Positions 20,953-30,071 of a DNA stretch of 64,000 nucleotides are shown here, piece by piece. Source of the stretch: Pseudomonas pudica (GTDB lineage: Bacteria; Pseudomonadota; Gammaproteobacteria; Pseudomonadales; Pseudomonadaceae); NCBI RefSeq assembly GCF_015680405.1, contig NZ_JADLJS010000012.1, forward strand, positions 1-64,000, given 5' to 3'. The translations under genes and the position numbers were made by a program. The notes beneath the pieces were generated by a model. The model was not told the origin of the DNA, searched no databases, and saw only the letters and a program-made list of their open reading frames with translations. Position 1 is the stretch's first letter. Every line of letters starts with the position of its first letter.

Positions 20953-21780
20953 TCAACCAGGCTGCTGGGTCCTCAGCTTCTCGCTACGCCCACGCAACCA
21001 CTCCAGGGTAAGCAGCAACACCACCGAGAAAGCAATCAGCAAGGTCGCCGCCGCGGCAATGGTCGGGCTCAGGTTCTCGCGAATACCACTGAACATCTGT
21101 CGCGGCAGGGTCGCCTGCTCCGGGCCGGCCAGGAACAGAGTCACCACTACTTCGTCAAACGACGTCGCAAAGGCGAACAACGCCCCCGAAATCACCCCGG
21201 GCGCGATCAGCGGCAGGGTCACCCGGCGGAAAGTCAGCAGCGGCGAGGCGCCCAGGCTGGCTGCCGCGCGCACCAGGTTGTAGTTGAAGCCCTGCAAGGT
21301 CGCCGACACGGTAATGATGACGAACGGAACGCCCAGTACCGCATGCACCAGAATCAGCGAGGTGAAGCTGTTGCCCATGCCCAGCGGGGCGAAGAACAGG
21401 TAGCTGGCAACACCGATGATCACCACCGGCACCACCATCGGCGAAATCACCAGCGCCATCACCAGCGACTTGCCCGGAAAGTCGCCACGGGTCAGGCCGA
21501 TGGCCGCCAGGGTGCCGAACACCATGGCCAGCACTGTGGCCGCCGGCGCGACGATGATGCTGTTCTTCAAGGCCCGCATCCACTCGGCCGAGCCGAAGAA
21601 GTCCTGGTACCACTGCAGCGAGAAGCCCTGCAGCGGGTACACCAGAAAACTGCCACTGTTGAACGACAGCGGCACGATCACCAGTACCGGCAGTATCAGG
21701 AACAGCAGGATCAAGCCGCATAGAATGCGCAGGCTGTAGAACCACACCCGCTCCACGGGCGACATGTAAGGGCTCAGCAT
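20953..21780 (-). CDS. ABC transporter permease, PotC-type
   Basis: Inner-membrane permease of 275 aa with six predicted membrane segments. The cytoplasmic EAA loop is seen in VRAAASLGASPLLTFRRVTLPLIAPGV. It resembles PotC/PotI of spermidine/putrescine systems. GAGGAG precedes the ATG. It is the last gene of a four-gene leftward cluster (ATPase, binding protein, two permeases), 11 bases after the other permease. Polyamine specificity is by family only. Confidence 0.87.
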   Translation of the reverse strand: MLSPYMSPVERVWFYSLRILCGLILLFLILPVLVIVPLSFNSGSFLVYPLQGFSLQWYQDFFGSAEWMRALKNSIIVAPAATVLAMVFGTLAAIGLTRGDFPGKSLVMALVISPMVVPVVIIGVASYLFFAPLGMGNSFTSLILVHAVLGVPFVIITVSATLQGFNYNLVRAAASLGASPLLTFRRVTLPLIAPGVISGALFAFATSFDEVVVTLFLAGPEQATLPRQMFSGIRENLSPTIAAAATLLIAFSVVLLLTLEWLRGRSEKLRTQQPG

Positions 21781-21791
21781 GACAAGGCTCC

Positions 21792-23039
21792 TCAGCTCAG
21801 GCGCAGGCGGCTGGCGCCGACCAGCCAGCTATAGATCAGGTACAACAGCACGGTCGCCAGCAGCAACAGCCCGCCCAGCGCGGTGGCCATGCCCCAGTTG
21901 ATGCTGGTGTTGGTGTAGAAGGCCACGAAGTAGCTGACCATCTGGTCATTCGGGCTGCCCAGCAGTGCCGGGGTGATGTAGTAGCCGATGGCCAGGATGA
22001 ACACCAGCAGGCAACCAGCGCCAACTCCGGCGTACGTCTGCGGGAAGTAGACCCGCCAGAAACTGGCGAACGGGTGGCAGCCCAGCGAGATCGCCGCACG
22101 CATGTAGCTTGGCGAAATGCCCTTCATCACGCTGTACAGCGGCAGGATCATGAACGGCAGCAGGATGTGCACCATCGAGATGTACACGCCGGTGCGGTTG
22201 AACACCAGTTCCAGCGGCTGGTCGATGATGCCCATGGCCATCAGCGCGCTGTTGATCAGGCCACCCGACTGCAGCAGCACGATCCACGCCGCCACCCGCA
22301 CCAGGATCGAGGTCCAGAACGGCAGCAGCACCAGGATCATCAGCAGGTTGCTCTGCCGGGTCGGCAGGTTGGCCAGCAGGTAGGCCAGCGGGTAGGCCAG
22401 CACCAGGCAGATGGCGGTAATCACCACACCCATCCACAGGGTACGGGCAAAGATATCCAGGTAGATGGCCTGGTCCGGGGTGGCCTTGGCCAGTTCGCCA
22501 AGGTCATCGATACGATGGTCGAGCGAAGCCAGCAGGTAGAACGAGGTGACCGTACTGGTGTTGCGGCGGATCGCCTGCCAGTAGGCCGGGTCGCCCCAAC
22601 GCTCGTCGAGGGCCTGCAAGGCTTCTTTATAGGAAACGGGTTCGCTCTTGAACGGCAGCGCTCGCGCGGTCTTGGCCAACAGGCTGCGGTAACCGGCAAG
22701 CTCCATGTTCAGGCGCTTGGACAGATCGCCCAGGGTCTGGTTCTTGCGCGACTCGGCCAGGTCCTGGCTCAACGCCTTGTACACGTCCTCGCCCGGCAGG
22801 CTCTTGCCATCCCACTGGGTGATGACGCCCACGGTGCGTGGCAGGCCGCCTACCACTTCCGGGTTGCCGACGCTCTTGTACAGCAGCGCCGCGATCGGCA
22901 CCAGGAACACCAGCAGGAGAAACAGCGCCAGCGGCGCGATCAACGCCTGCGCCTTCCAGCGGTTTACCCGCTCGGCGTGCTTGAGGCGCTGCTTGAGACT
23001 TGGACCTGCGCCTTCTTTGAGGGGCACTGCAATGGCCAT
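21792..23039 (-). CDS. ABC transporter permease, PotB-type with large periplasmic insertion
   Basis: 415 aa, well above the usual 280-320 aa for PotB/PotH. Membrane segment 1 (about residues 25-55) is followed by roughly 150 mostly hydrophilic residues before the remaining five segments. The EAA loop is MRAAISLGCHPFASFWRVYFPQTYAG. The extra domain should face the periplasm, perhaps contacting the binding protein. I chose the ATG at 23039 with GGAG upstream; the longer reading runs into REP sequence. Confidence 0.86.
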   Translation of the reverse strand: MAIAVPLKEGAGPSLKQRLKHAERVNRWKAQALIAPLALFLLLVFLVPIAALLYKSVGNPEVVGGLPRTVGVITQWDGKSLPGEDVYKALSQDLAESRKNQTLGDLSKRLNMELAGYRSLLAKTARALPFKSEPVSYKEALQALDERWGDPAYWQAIRRNTSTVTSFYLLASLDHRIDDLGELAKATPDQAIYLDIFARTLWMGVVITAICLVLAYPLAYLLANLPTRQSNLLMILVLLPFWTSILVRVAAWIVLLQSGGLINSALMAMGIIDQPLELVFNRTGVYISMVHILLPFMILPLYSVMKGISPSYMRAAISLGCHPFASFWRVYFPQTYAGVGAGCLLVFILAIGYYITPALLGSPNDQMVSYFVAFYTNTSINWGMATALGGLLLLATVLLYLIYSWLVGASRLRLS

Positions 23040-23067
23040 GGCGAACTCCGCGATACGAACTGAAAAT

Positions 23068-23339
23068 GGGGCTGCTGCGCAGCCCATCGCCGGCAAGCCA
23101 GCTCCCACAGGTACTGCACTGGCTTCGAGGCTTCTGATCCCTGTGGGAGCTACCTCCTACAGGTACTGCACTGGCTTCGGGGCTTGTGATCCCTGTGAGA
23201 GCTTTCCCCACAGGTACTGCACTGGCCTCGGGGCTTCTGATCCCTGTGGGAGCTGCCCCTACAGGTACTGCGCTGATCTCGGGGATAGCGCGGCCCCTGT
23301 GGGAGCTGGCTTGCCGGCGATGGGCCGCAAAGCGGCCCC
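23068..23339. repeat. REP-bounded array of four 51-52 bp tandem repeats
   Basis: An outer REP arm (23068 to about 23112) and its inverted partner (about 23294-23339) enclose units starting at 23107, 23159, 23210 and 23261. Each begins ACAGGTACTGC and holds CTGTGGGAGCT near its end. Units differ by scattered substitutions, so the array is not a recent copy error. It fills most of the 313-base gap between permease and binding-protein genes. Confidence 0.9.
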
Positions 23340-23352
23340 CTACGCTGGTCGT

Positions 23353-24387
23353 TTACTTCTTCGCCGCCCAGGCGTTGAAGCGTTGCTCCAGCTGCTCGCT
23401 GTTGTCAGCCCAGAAGGCCACGTCGATCTGCACCTGGTTGGCGATGTTTTCAGGCGTGGTCGGCATGTCCTTCTTCACCGCGTCCGACAGCAGGCTCACG
23501 GCCTTGGAATTGGCCGGGCCGTAGGCGATGTTCTCGGAGTAGGTCTTCTGCTGCTCGGGCTGCACGCTGAAGGCGATGAATTTCTTCGCTTCGTCGGCAT
23601 CCTTGGCACCTTTCGGGATGGCCCAGGCGTCGAAGTCGTAGATGCCGCCGTTCCACACCACTTTCAGGTTGCTCTCTTTCTGCACGGCAGCGATGCGGCC
23701 GTTGTAGGCCGAGCTCATGACCACGTCACCCGAGGCCAGGTACTGCGGCGGCTGGGCGCCGGCTTCCCACCACTGGATGCTGGGCTTGAGTTCGTCGAGT
23801 TTCTTGAAGGCGCGGTCCACGCCCTCTTTGGTGCCCAGCACCTGGTACACGTCCTTCGGCGCCACACCGTCGGCCATCAGGGCGAATTCCAGGGTGTACT
23901 TGGCGCCTTTGCGCAGGCCGCGCTTGCCCGGGAATTTCTTGGTATCCCAGAAATCGGCCCAACTGGTCGGTGCGGTCTTCAGCTTGTCGGCGTTGTAGGC
24001 CAGCACCGTGGACCATACGAAGAAGCCAACGCCGCATGGCTGGATGGCACCCGGCACGTAGTCGGCCTCATTACCGAACAGCGCCGGGTCGAGCTCCTCG
24101 AACATGCCCTCGTCACAACCGCGGGCCAGTTCCGGCGACTCAACTTCCACCAGGTTCCATGACACGCTCTTGGTGTCGACCATGGCTTTGACCTTGGCCA
24201 TCTCGCCGTTGTACTCGCCTGCGACGATCTTGCCATTGCCGGCCTTCTGCCAAGGTTCGTAGAACGCCTTGACCTGGGCCGCCTTGTTGGCACCGCCGAA
24301 CGAAACCACGGTGAGGTCTGCGGCCATGGCCTGGCCAGCGGCGAACAGCCCCAGGGCCAGGGCGGTCAGTTTCAACTGCTTACGCAT
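23353..24387 (-). CDS. Periplasmic polyamine-type solute-binding protein of an ABC transporter
   Basis: 344 aa with an N-terminal signal peptide (MRKQLKLTALALGLFAAGQAMA, cleaved after AMA). The mature part has the PotD/PotF-like type II fold, for example LTVVSFGGANKAAQVKAFYEPW, VASGDVVMSSAYNGRIAAV and AYGPANSKAV. The chosen start at 24387 has GGAGA upstream. The nearest biochemical guess is spermidine or putrescine uptake, but ligand contacts cannot be confirmed here. The REP array separates it from the permease genes. Confidence 0.87.
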   Translation of the reverse strand: MRKQLKLTALALGLFAAGQAMAADLTVVSFGGANKAAQVKAFYEPWQKAGNGKIVAGEYNGEMAKVKAMVDTKSVSWNLVEVESPELARGCDEGMFEELDPALFGNEADYVPGAIQPCGVGFFVWSTVLAYNADKLKTAPTSWADFWDTKKFPGKRGLRKGAKYTLEFALMADGVAPKDVYQVLGTKEGVDRAFKKLDELKPSIQWWEAGAQPPQYLASGDVVMSSAYNGRIAAVQKESNLKVVWNGGIYDFDAWAIPKGAKDADEAKKFIAFSVQPEQQKTYSENIAYGPANSKAVSLLSDAVKKDMPTTPENIANQVQIDVAFWADNSEQLEQRFNAWAAKK

Positions 24388-24427
24388 TATTATTCTCTCC
24401 ACAGTACAGGGTTGGTGAAGCTATCCA

Positions 24428-25552
24428 TCAATGGGCTTCGGCAATCGGATCGAGCGCGCGGGCGTGCTCCACCTCCCAGCCCAGCGGTACCACATCGCCC
24501 ACGGCCAGCGCCGGGTCGAGCTCGGCAATCGGCTGTTTCACGAAGAAGTCGCCCTTGCCGCAAACTTCCAGGCGCACCCGCACGTGGTCGCCCAGGTAAA
24601 TGAATTCGGCCACCCGGCCCGAGAAGCGGTTCACGCAGCTTTCGCTGTGGCCGTTCAGGCGCACGCGCTCCGGGCGGATGGACAGGGTCACCGGCTCGCC
24701 GGCCTGGCCGACATTTACCGCCAGCGCCTCGACCCGCTCGCCACGCGGCAACTGCACTTGGCAGCGTTTGCCATCGCTGGCGAGCAAGGTGCCGTTGATG
24801 CGGTTGTTCTCGCCGATGAAGTTGGCGACGAAGGTGTTGCAGGGTTCTTCGTACAGCGTGCGCGGGTCGGCGATCTGCTGGATTTCGCCCTGGTGGAACA
24901 CGGCCACCCGGTCTGACATGGTCAGCGCTTCGCCCTGGTCGTGGGTCACGTACACCACGGTCACGCCCAGGCGCTGGTGGATGTGCTTGATCTCCATCTG
25001 CATGTGCTCGCGCAGCTGCTTGTCCAGCGCGCCCAGCGGTTCGTCCATCAGCACCAGCTGCGGCTCGAACACCAGCGCGCGGGCCAGGGCCACACGCTGC
25101 TGCTGGCCTCCGGACAGCTGGCCGGGGTAACGCTTGGCGAAGGCATCGAGCTGGACCATGTTCAGCACCCGCTTGACCCGCTCGCTGATGTCGGTCTTGC
25201 TCAGGTTGCGCACGGTCAGCGGGAAGGCCAGATTCTCGGCCACGGTCATGTGAGGGAACAGCGCGTAGTTCTGGAACACCATGCCGATGTCGCGCTTGTG
25301 CGGCGGCACGTTGTTGATCGAGCGCCCGACCAGCTGGATTTCACCGGCGGTGGGGGTTTCGAAGCCGGCCAGCATCATCAGGCTGGTGGTCTTGCCCGAG
25401 CCGGATGGGCCAAGCAGAGTGAGGAACTCGCCCTTGCGAATATCCAGGTTGAGGCCTTTGACGATCAGCGACTCGCCGTCGTAGCTCTTCTGCACACCAC
25501 GGAAGCTGACCAGCGTTTCGCTGGTTGCAGCGTTCGACTTCGCCTCGCTCAT
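24428..25552 (-). CDS. ABC transporter ATP-binding protein, PotA-type
   Basis: 374 aa. Walker A is LGPSGSGKTTSLMML, the signature is LSGGQQQRVALARAL, and Walker B is QLVLMDEPLGALD. The C-terminal TOBE domain includes LSIRPERVRLNG. It drives import through the two permeases downstream. AAGGTG precedes the ATG. It is the first gene of the transporter cluster, with a 40-base gap to the binding protein. Confidence 0.93.
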   Translation of the reverse strand: MSEAKSNAATSETLVSFRGVQKSYDGESLIVKGLNLDIRKGEFLTLLGPSGSGKTTSLMMLAGFETPTAGEIQLVGRSINNVPPHKRDIGMVFQNYALFPHMTVAENLAFPLTVRNLSKTDISERVKRVLNMVQLDAFAKRYPGQLSGGQQQRVALARALVFEPQLVLMDEPLGALDKQLREHMQMEIKHIHQRLGVTVVYVTHDQGEALTMSDRVAVFHQGEIQQIADPRTLYEEPCNTFVANFIGENNRINGTLLASDGKRCQVQLPRGERVEALAVNVGQAGEPVTLSIRPERVRLNGHSESCVNRFSGRVAEFIYLGDHVRVRLEVCGKGDFFVKQPIAELDPALAVGDVVPLGWEVEHARALDPIAEAH

Positions 25553-25720
25553 GCCTGCACCTTCTTGTTGGATGACTGCGTAGGCAAAGACTAGACAAGC
25601 GGCAAGCGCCGGAAAATCGGGGGTGGTGAGAGAATGCCATCATCCGGATGGAAGATTTGCTGTAGGGATTCCCCTACAAAGATGGCGGGTTTGGAATGCT
25701 CATCCGAGCCACCCGCCAAA

Positions 25721-25811
25721 CCTGTGGGAGCGGGCATGCCCGCGAAGGAGCCGGTTCAGCCATAGAGATCGGCAGGTCAGGCCCTTTCGCGGGCACGCCC
25801 GCTCCCACAGG
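25721..25811. repeat. REP pair, GCGGGCATGCCCGC subtype
   Basis: Inverted arms begin CCTGTGGGAGCGGGCATGCC and end GCCCGCTCCCACAGG. It is located in the 294-base gap between the transporter ATPase gene and the response regulator stop codon. Confidence 0.87.
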
Positions 25812-25846
25812 GATCTCGGCAAGTTCCGAGAACAGGCATGTCGCAT

Positions 25847-26476
25847 TCAGACCAACTTGTGCTCCATTGCGTACTTCACCAGCTCAGCCAGCGAGTTCAC
25901 TTTCAGCTTCTGCATCAGGCGTGCCTTGTGCGTGCTGATGGTCTTGCTCGACAGCGCCAGTTGCTGGGCGATGTCGTTGACGTTGGCGCCCTGTGCCAGC
26001 CGTTCGAATACCGAAAACTCCCGCTCCGACAGCAGCGTGTGCAACGGCCGCGACTCGGTCAGGCCCACTTCGAAGACCATGCGGTCGGCCAGCGCCGGGT
26101 CGATATAGCGCCCGCCAGCGGCAACCCGGCGAATCGCGGTCAGCAACAGCGCCGGGTCGCTGTCCTTGGTGGCATAGCCCGCCGCCCCGGCCTTCAGCGC
26201 CCGCGCCGCCATCTGCGCTTCATCGTGCATCGACAGCATCAGGATCGCCGGGGCGTCGTGCAACGCTCGGATCCGCGGGATCGCCTCCAGGCCATTCACG
26301 CCCGGCATCGAGATATCCAGCAGTACCACCTCGCACGGCGTGTGGCGCAGGGTTTCCAGCAACTGCTCACCGTTACCGGCCTCCCCCGCCACCTGCATGT
26401 CCTTGGCCAGGCCGATCAACTGTTTGATGCCTTCACGGACAATGGTGTGGTCTTCGGCCACCAGCACTCGAATCAC
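25847..26476 (-). CDS. LuxR/NarL-family response regulator
   Basis: 209 aa. The receiver domain has the acidic pocket VLVAEDHTIV, the phosphorylated Asp in VVLLDISMPG (about residue 54) and the conserved Lys in LKAGAAGYATKDSD. The C-terminal helix-turn-helix is LAQGANVNDIAQQLALSSKTISTHKARLMQKL. The start codon is GTG at 26476 with GGAGAG upstream. It follows the sensor kinase by 10 bases and is surely its partner. The target genes are unknown; the adjacent transporter is an obvious candidate. Confidence 0.9.
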   Translation of the reverse strand: MIRVLVAEDHTIVREGIKQLIGLAKDMQVAGEAGNGEQLLETLRHTPCEVVLLDISMPGVNGLEAIPRIRALHDAPAILMLSMHDEAQMAARALKAGAAGYATKDSDPALLLTAIRRVAAGGRYIDPALADRMVFEVGLTESRPLHTLLSEREFSVFERLAQGANVNDIAQQLALSSKTISTHKARLMQKLKVNSLAELVKYAMEHKLV

Positions 26477-26486
26477 GATCGCTCTC

Positions 26487-28874
26487 CTACTCCAACGGTA
26501 TGGCCACGCTCAGGCTGGTGCCTTCGCCCGGTTCACTGTCCAGCGCCATGCTGCCGCCCAGCATCAGCACCCGCTCACGCACCCCTACCAGGCCGAACGA
26601 GGTGGGCCGTGGCTGGTCGCGGCAAAAGCCCTGGCCGTCATCGCTGACAGTCATGCGCAATTGCCCGTGCTCACGCACCAGTTCGATCTCCACGCTGTGC
26701 GCCTGGGCATGGCGCATCACGTTGGTCAGCGCCTCCTGGAGGATACGGAACAGCCCGATGGCCTTGGCATCGCTCAATGCTGGCAGATTATCCGGTACTT
26801 GCACCAGGCAGGGGATTTGCGTGCGTGCTTCAAAGCGCCGCGCCTGCCATTCGATGGCCGAGGCGATGCCGGCATCGAGAATCGGCGGGCGCAAGGCGGT
26901 GGCCACGTCACGCACCAGCTGGAACAGTTGGGCGATCAGGCGCTTCATGGTGGTCAGGCGCTCGTTAAGGCCCGGGTCCAGCTCGGCGAAGGCCAGCTCG
27001 CACATCGACACCTCCAGCTTGAGCACGGTCAGCATCTGCCCCAGTTCATCGTGCACTTCCCGGGCAATGCGGGCCTTTTCTTCCTCACGCACGCTTTCCA
27101 GATGGGCCGACAGTTCGCGCAGCTGCTCCTGGGACCTGGCCAGCGCCAACTCTGCCCGCTTGCCCTGGGTGATGTCCCACACCACGCCGTCCCACACCAC
27201 CTGGCCGTTGCCAAGGCGTCGGGTGCTGGCCTTGATGTCGGCCCAGCGCTGCTCACCCTGCCGGGTGAGGATGCGCCCCTGCCAGGACCAATCCTGGTCG
27301 CTGGCCAGGGCCAGGTCCTGCACTCGGTGGTAGTCGGCGCGGTCCTCGGGATGTACCAGGTTGCGCAGGCCCATCTGCGGGTGCTGGATCTCGCTGGGCG
27401 AATAGCCCACCAAGGCCTCACTGCCCTCGCTGATGTAGGGGAATTCCAAGTCACCCTCGGCCGGGTCTCGCTCCAGGCGGAACACCAACCCCGGCACGTT
27501 GCCGGCGATGCCCTTGAGGCGCGCCTCGCTTTCGCGCAGAGCCGCCAGGGCGCGGTGGCGCTCGGTGACATCGGCGAGGTACACCACCAGGTACTCGGAG
27601 TCACGAAAACGCAGAAAACTCAGCGACAGCTCGACCGGCAGCAGGCTGTGGTCTGCCCGCCGGCACTGCGTCTCGAACTGGCCGACACCGCCCGCACCGG
27701 TGCGCGCGCCCTTCCAAAGCTCCAGCCAGCGGTCCATGGTCAGGCTGGGTTCAAAGTCGCTCAGCGGCCGCTCCAGCAGCGCGCCTTCGCCATAGCCCAG
27801 CATGCGCTCGGCGGCATGGTTGGCGTAGCGTACGTGGCTGTCCCAGTTGACCCAGAGGATGCCCACTGTGCTCTGGTCGATGGCGAACTGACTCAGGCGC
27901 AATGCTTCTTCACGCACTTGCCGCTCCACCAGGCTTTCTCGGGTGGCCAGCAGGCTACGCTCCAGCTGACGCTGCTGCCGACGCTGCCACACCAGAGTAG
28001 CCAGCGCGCACAACAGCAGCATGCCGGACAACAAGGCCAGGTTCTGCCAGAAACCCGTCGATTCACTCAGACGAGGGTACTTTGGCTGCAGCCAACGCTG
28101 GTGCAGTTGCTCCAGTTCCTTGGCCGGCAACGCCTGCAGGCCACGCTCGAGCACATCGGCCAGCAGCGGCCAGTCGCGCCGCGAACCGATGCGCAACAGT
28201 TGCGGCAGGCCGATATCGCCGACCACGGCCAACTCACCGAACTCGCTTTCGCGCGACAGGCGGCTGAGCTGGGCTTCGTCCAGCACTGCGAAACTGGCCT
28301 GGCCACCCACCACCAGTTGCAGGGCCTCGCGCTCGTTGGGCACCCCTTGCAGGTTGAGGTTGCTGTAATTGCCACGCAGGTAGTCCGCCAGCTGGCTGGG
28401 CATGCGCACCGCCACCCGCTGCTCGGCCTCGAGCGTTTCCAGTTCCACGGCCATGGTCCCGGTACGCGGCCCCACCACCAGTTGCGGCACGCGCATGTAA
28501 GGGTCGCTGAACAGCCACAGACGCAGGCTGGCGGGGGTCTGGGTAAGCCCCGGGGCAAAGTCGATTTCGCCGGCCTGAAGGGCATGCTCGAGGCTGGCCT
28601 GGTCGGCGAAGTTGCGCCAGGTAAGGTCCAGCCGCAGCGCCTGTGCCAGGCTGCTCACCAGTTCCACGTTGGCTCCGTACAGTTGCTGCAGGCGCCGGTC
28701 GAACTGAGCGTAGGGCGCCTGCAACACCAGGCCGACACGCAGGCTGCGGTGTGTATCCAGCCATTGCTGCTGGGCCGGTTCCAAGGCAACCGTGGGCACC
28801 GTCTCGGGCCTGGCCAATGCAATCAAGGGCAGCCACAAGCAGCCGATAACAAACAGGCGACGCACTCGCTTCAT
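26487..28874 (-). CDS. Sensor histidine kinase with periplasmic solute-binding-like domain, PAS domains and HisKA_3
   Basis: 795 aa. A signal/anchor (1-22) is followed by a periplasmic SBP_bac_3-like domain (about 30-265), a membrane segment (about 280-300), two PAS/PAC units, and a NarL-type dimerisation domain with the phospho-acceptor His in AREVHDELGQMLTVLK. The ATPase domain has NVMRHAQAHSVEIEL and SDDGQGFC. It probably detects an amino-acid-like or amine ligand outside the membrane. Its position beside a polyamine-type transporter suggests a related signal, but this is not shown. Confidence 0.88.
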   Translation of the reverse strand: MKRVRRLFVIGCLWLPLIALARPETVPTVALEPAQQQWLDTHRSLRVGLVLQAPYAQFDRRLQQLYGANVELVSSLAQALRLDLTWRNFADQASLEHALQAGEIDFAPGLTQTPASLRLWLFSDPYMRVPQLVVGPRTGTMAVELETLEAEQRVAVRMPSQLADYLRGNYSNLNLQGVPNEREALQLVVGGQASFAVLDEAQLSRLSRESEFGELAVVGDIGLPQLLRIGSRRDWPLLADVLERGLQALPAKELEQLHQRWLQPKYPRLSESTGFWQNLALLSGMLLLCALATLVWQRRQQRQLERSLLATRESLVERQVREEALRLSQFAIDQSTVGILWVNWDSHVRYANHAAERMLGYGEGALLERPLSDFEPSLTMDRWLELWKGARTGAGGVGQFETQCRRADHSLLPVELSLSFLRFRDSEYLVVYLADVTERHRALAALRESEARLKGIAGNVPGLVFRLERDPAEGDLEFPYISEGSEALVGYSPSEIQHPQMGLRNLVHPEDRADYHRVQDLALASDQDWSWQGRILTRQGEQRWADIKASTRRLGNGQVVWDGVVWDITQGKRAELALARSQEQLRELSAHLESVREEEKARIAREVHDELGQMLTVLKLEVSMCELAFAELDPGLNERLTTMKRLIAQLFQLVRDVATALRPPILDAGIASAIEWQARRFEARTQIPCLVQVPDNLPALSDAKAIGLFRILQEALTNVMRHAQAHSVEIELVREHGQLRMTVSDDGQGFCRDQPRPTSFGLVGVRERVLMLGGSMALDSEPGEGTSLSVAIPLE

Positions 28875-28968
28875 CTACACGCTCGTCTTGGCAAGGCGGC
28901 CATGCAGCATGGCCGTCACGGGCAAATACTATTAGGCTGCCGGTATCATTCTGGCCCTGGGTTGACTC

Positions 28969-29964
28969 ATGTCCACACTTTATCGCACGACGCTGGCAAT
29001 GTGCTGCCTAGCCTCGCTCCTTCCACTCGGCGCCCTGGCCGCCGATGCCGAAAAACCATCCACTACCGAAGCACCCGCTGCCCAAGCCCCTCGCCCGCCG
29101 CTGCTGGAACGCAGCCAGGAGGACGCCCAGGCGCTCGAGCGGCTGGTACCCAAGGCCGAACAGCAGACCCTGCAGGCTGGTGCCGACAGCTTCCTGGCCC
29201 TGTGGAAACCAGCCAACGACAGCGACCCGGAGGGAGCGGTCATCATCGTCCCGGGGGCTGGCGAAACGGCTGACTGGCCGAATGCGGTCGGCCCGCTGCG
29301 GCAGAAGTTCCCCGATATCGGCTGGCACAGCCTTAGCATCAGCCTGCCCGATCTGCTCGCCGACAGCCCACAGGCGCGGGTCGAGGCCAAGCCGGCTGCC
29401 GAGCCGCAGCCAGACAAGGGCGAAAGCGCCCCGGCCAAGGACGTGCCGGACGATGCCAATGCCAACGTCGCCCAGGCGACCGCAGCCGATGCCGACACCG
29501 CGGAAAGCACCGACGCCAAACAGGCCAGCGAGCAAACAGACCCGGCCGATGCCGAGCGCATTTTCGCCCGCCTGGATGCTGCGGTGGCCTTTGCCCAGCA
29601 GCACAACGCCCGCAGCATCGTGCTGATCGGCCATGGCAGCGGTGCGTATTGGGCGGCCCGCTACCTGAGCGAGAAACAGCCACCGCAGGTGCAGAAACTG
29701 GTGATGGTTGCCGCTCAGACACCGGCGCGGGTAGAGCATGACCTGGAAAGCCTGGCGCCAACCTTGAAAGTGCCGACTGCCGACATCTACTACGTCACCC
29801 GCAGCGGTGACCGCAATGCAGCCGCGCAGCGCCTGCAGGCCAGCAAGCGGCAGAAGGACAGCCAGTATCGGCAGTTGTCGCTGATTGCCATGCCGGGGAA
29901 CAAGGTGGCCGAGCAGGAGCAACTGTTCCGCCGGGTGCGGGGGTGGATGAACCCGCAGGGGTAA
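28969..29964 (+). CDS. DUF3530 alpha/beta-hydrolase-like exported protein
   Basis: 331 aa with a signal peptide (cleaved near ALA, residues 23-25). The nucleophile elbow GHGSGAYWAARYL (near residue 220) and a Gly-rich PGAGETADW loop suggest an alpha/beta hydrolase fold. Between about residues 130 and 190 lies a low-complexity, Ala/Asp/Pro-rich linker inserted in the fold. No partner is evident; it is divergent from the sensor kinase and convergent with djlA. Function unknown. Confidence 0.75.
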   Translation: MSTLYRTTLAMCCLASLLPLGALAADAEKPSTTEAPAAQAPRPPLLERSQEDAQALERLVPKAEQQTLQAGADSFLALWKPANDSDPEGAVIIVPGAGETADWPNAVGPLRQKFPDIGWHSLSISLPDLLADSPQARVEAKPAAEPQPDKGESAPAKDVPDDANANVAQATAADADTAESTDAKQASEQTDPADAERIFARLDAAVAFAQQHNARSIVLIGHGSGAYWAARYLSEKQPPQVQKLVMVAAQTPARVEHDLESLAPTLKVPTADIYYVTRSGDRNAAAQRLQASKRQKDSQYRQLSLIAMPGNKVAEQEQLFRRVRGWMNPQG

Positions 29965-29977
29965 GGTTCGCCATAAT

Positions 29978-30070
29978 GGCCCATCGCCGGCAAGCCGGCT
30001 CCCACAGGTACCCCACAGAGTTAAGGGTCAGTGCAATACCTGTGGGAGCTGGCTTGCCGACGATAGGGCC
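29978..30070. repeat. REP pair, GCTGGCTTGCCGGC subtype
   Basis: Arms around GGCCCATCGCCGGCAAGCC and GGAGCTGGCTTGCCGACG lie between the convergent DUF3530 and djlA genes. The right arm has one mismatch relative to the left. Confidence 0.85.
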
Positions 30071-30071
30071 A

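Noticed and set aside
23107..23312. CRISPR-like array of regularly spaced repeats
   Set aside because: Units are contiguous tandem copies that diverge along their length, with no constant repeat and unique spacer pattern and no cas genes; better explained as REP-derived tandem repeats.
26340..29273. Plus-strand reading frame of 977 codons opposite the sensor kinase
   Set aside because: It is an antisense shadow produced by high-GC codon use. The minus strand encodes clear PAS, HisKA_3 and ATPase motifs, and the plus frame has no recognisable domain.
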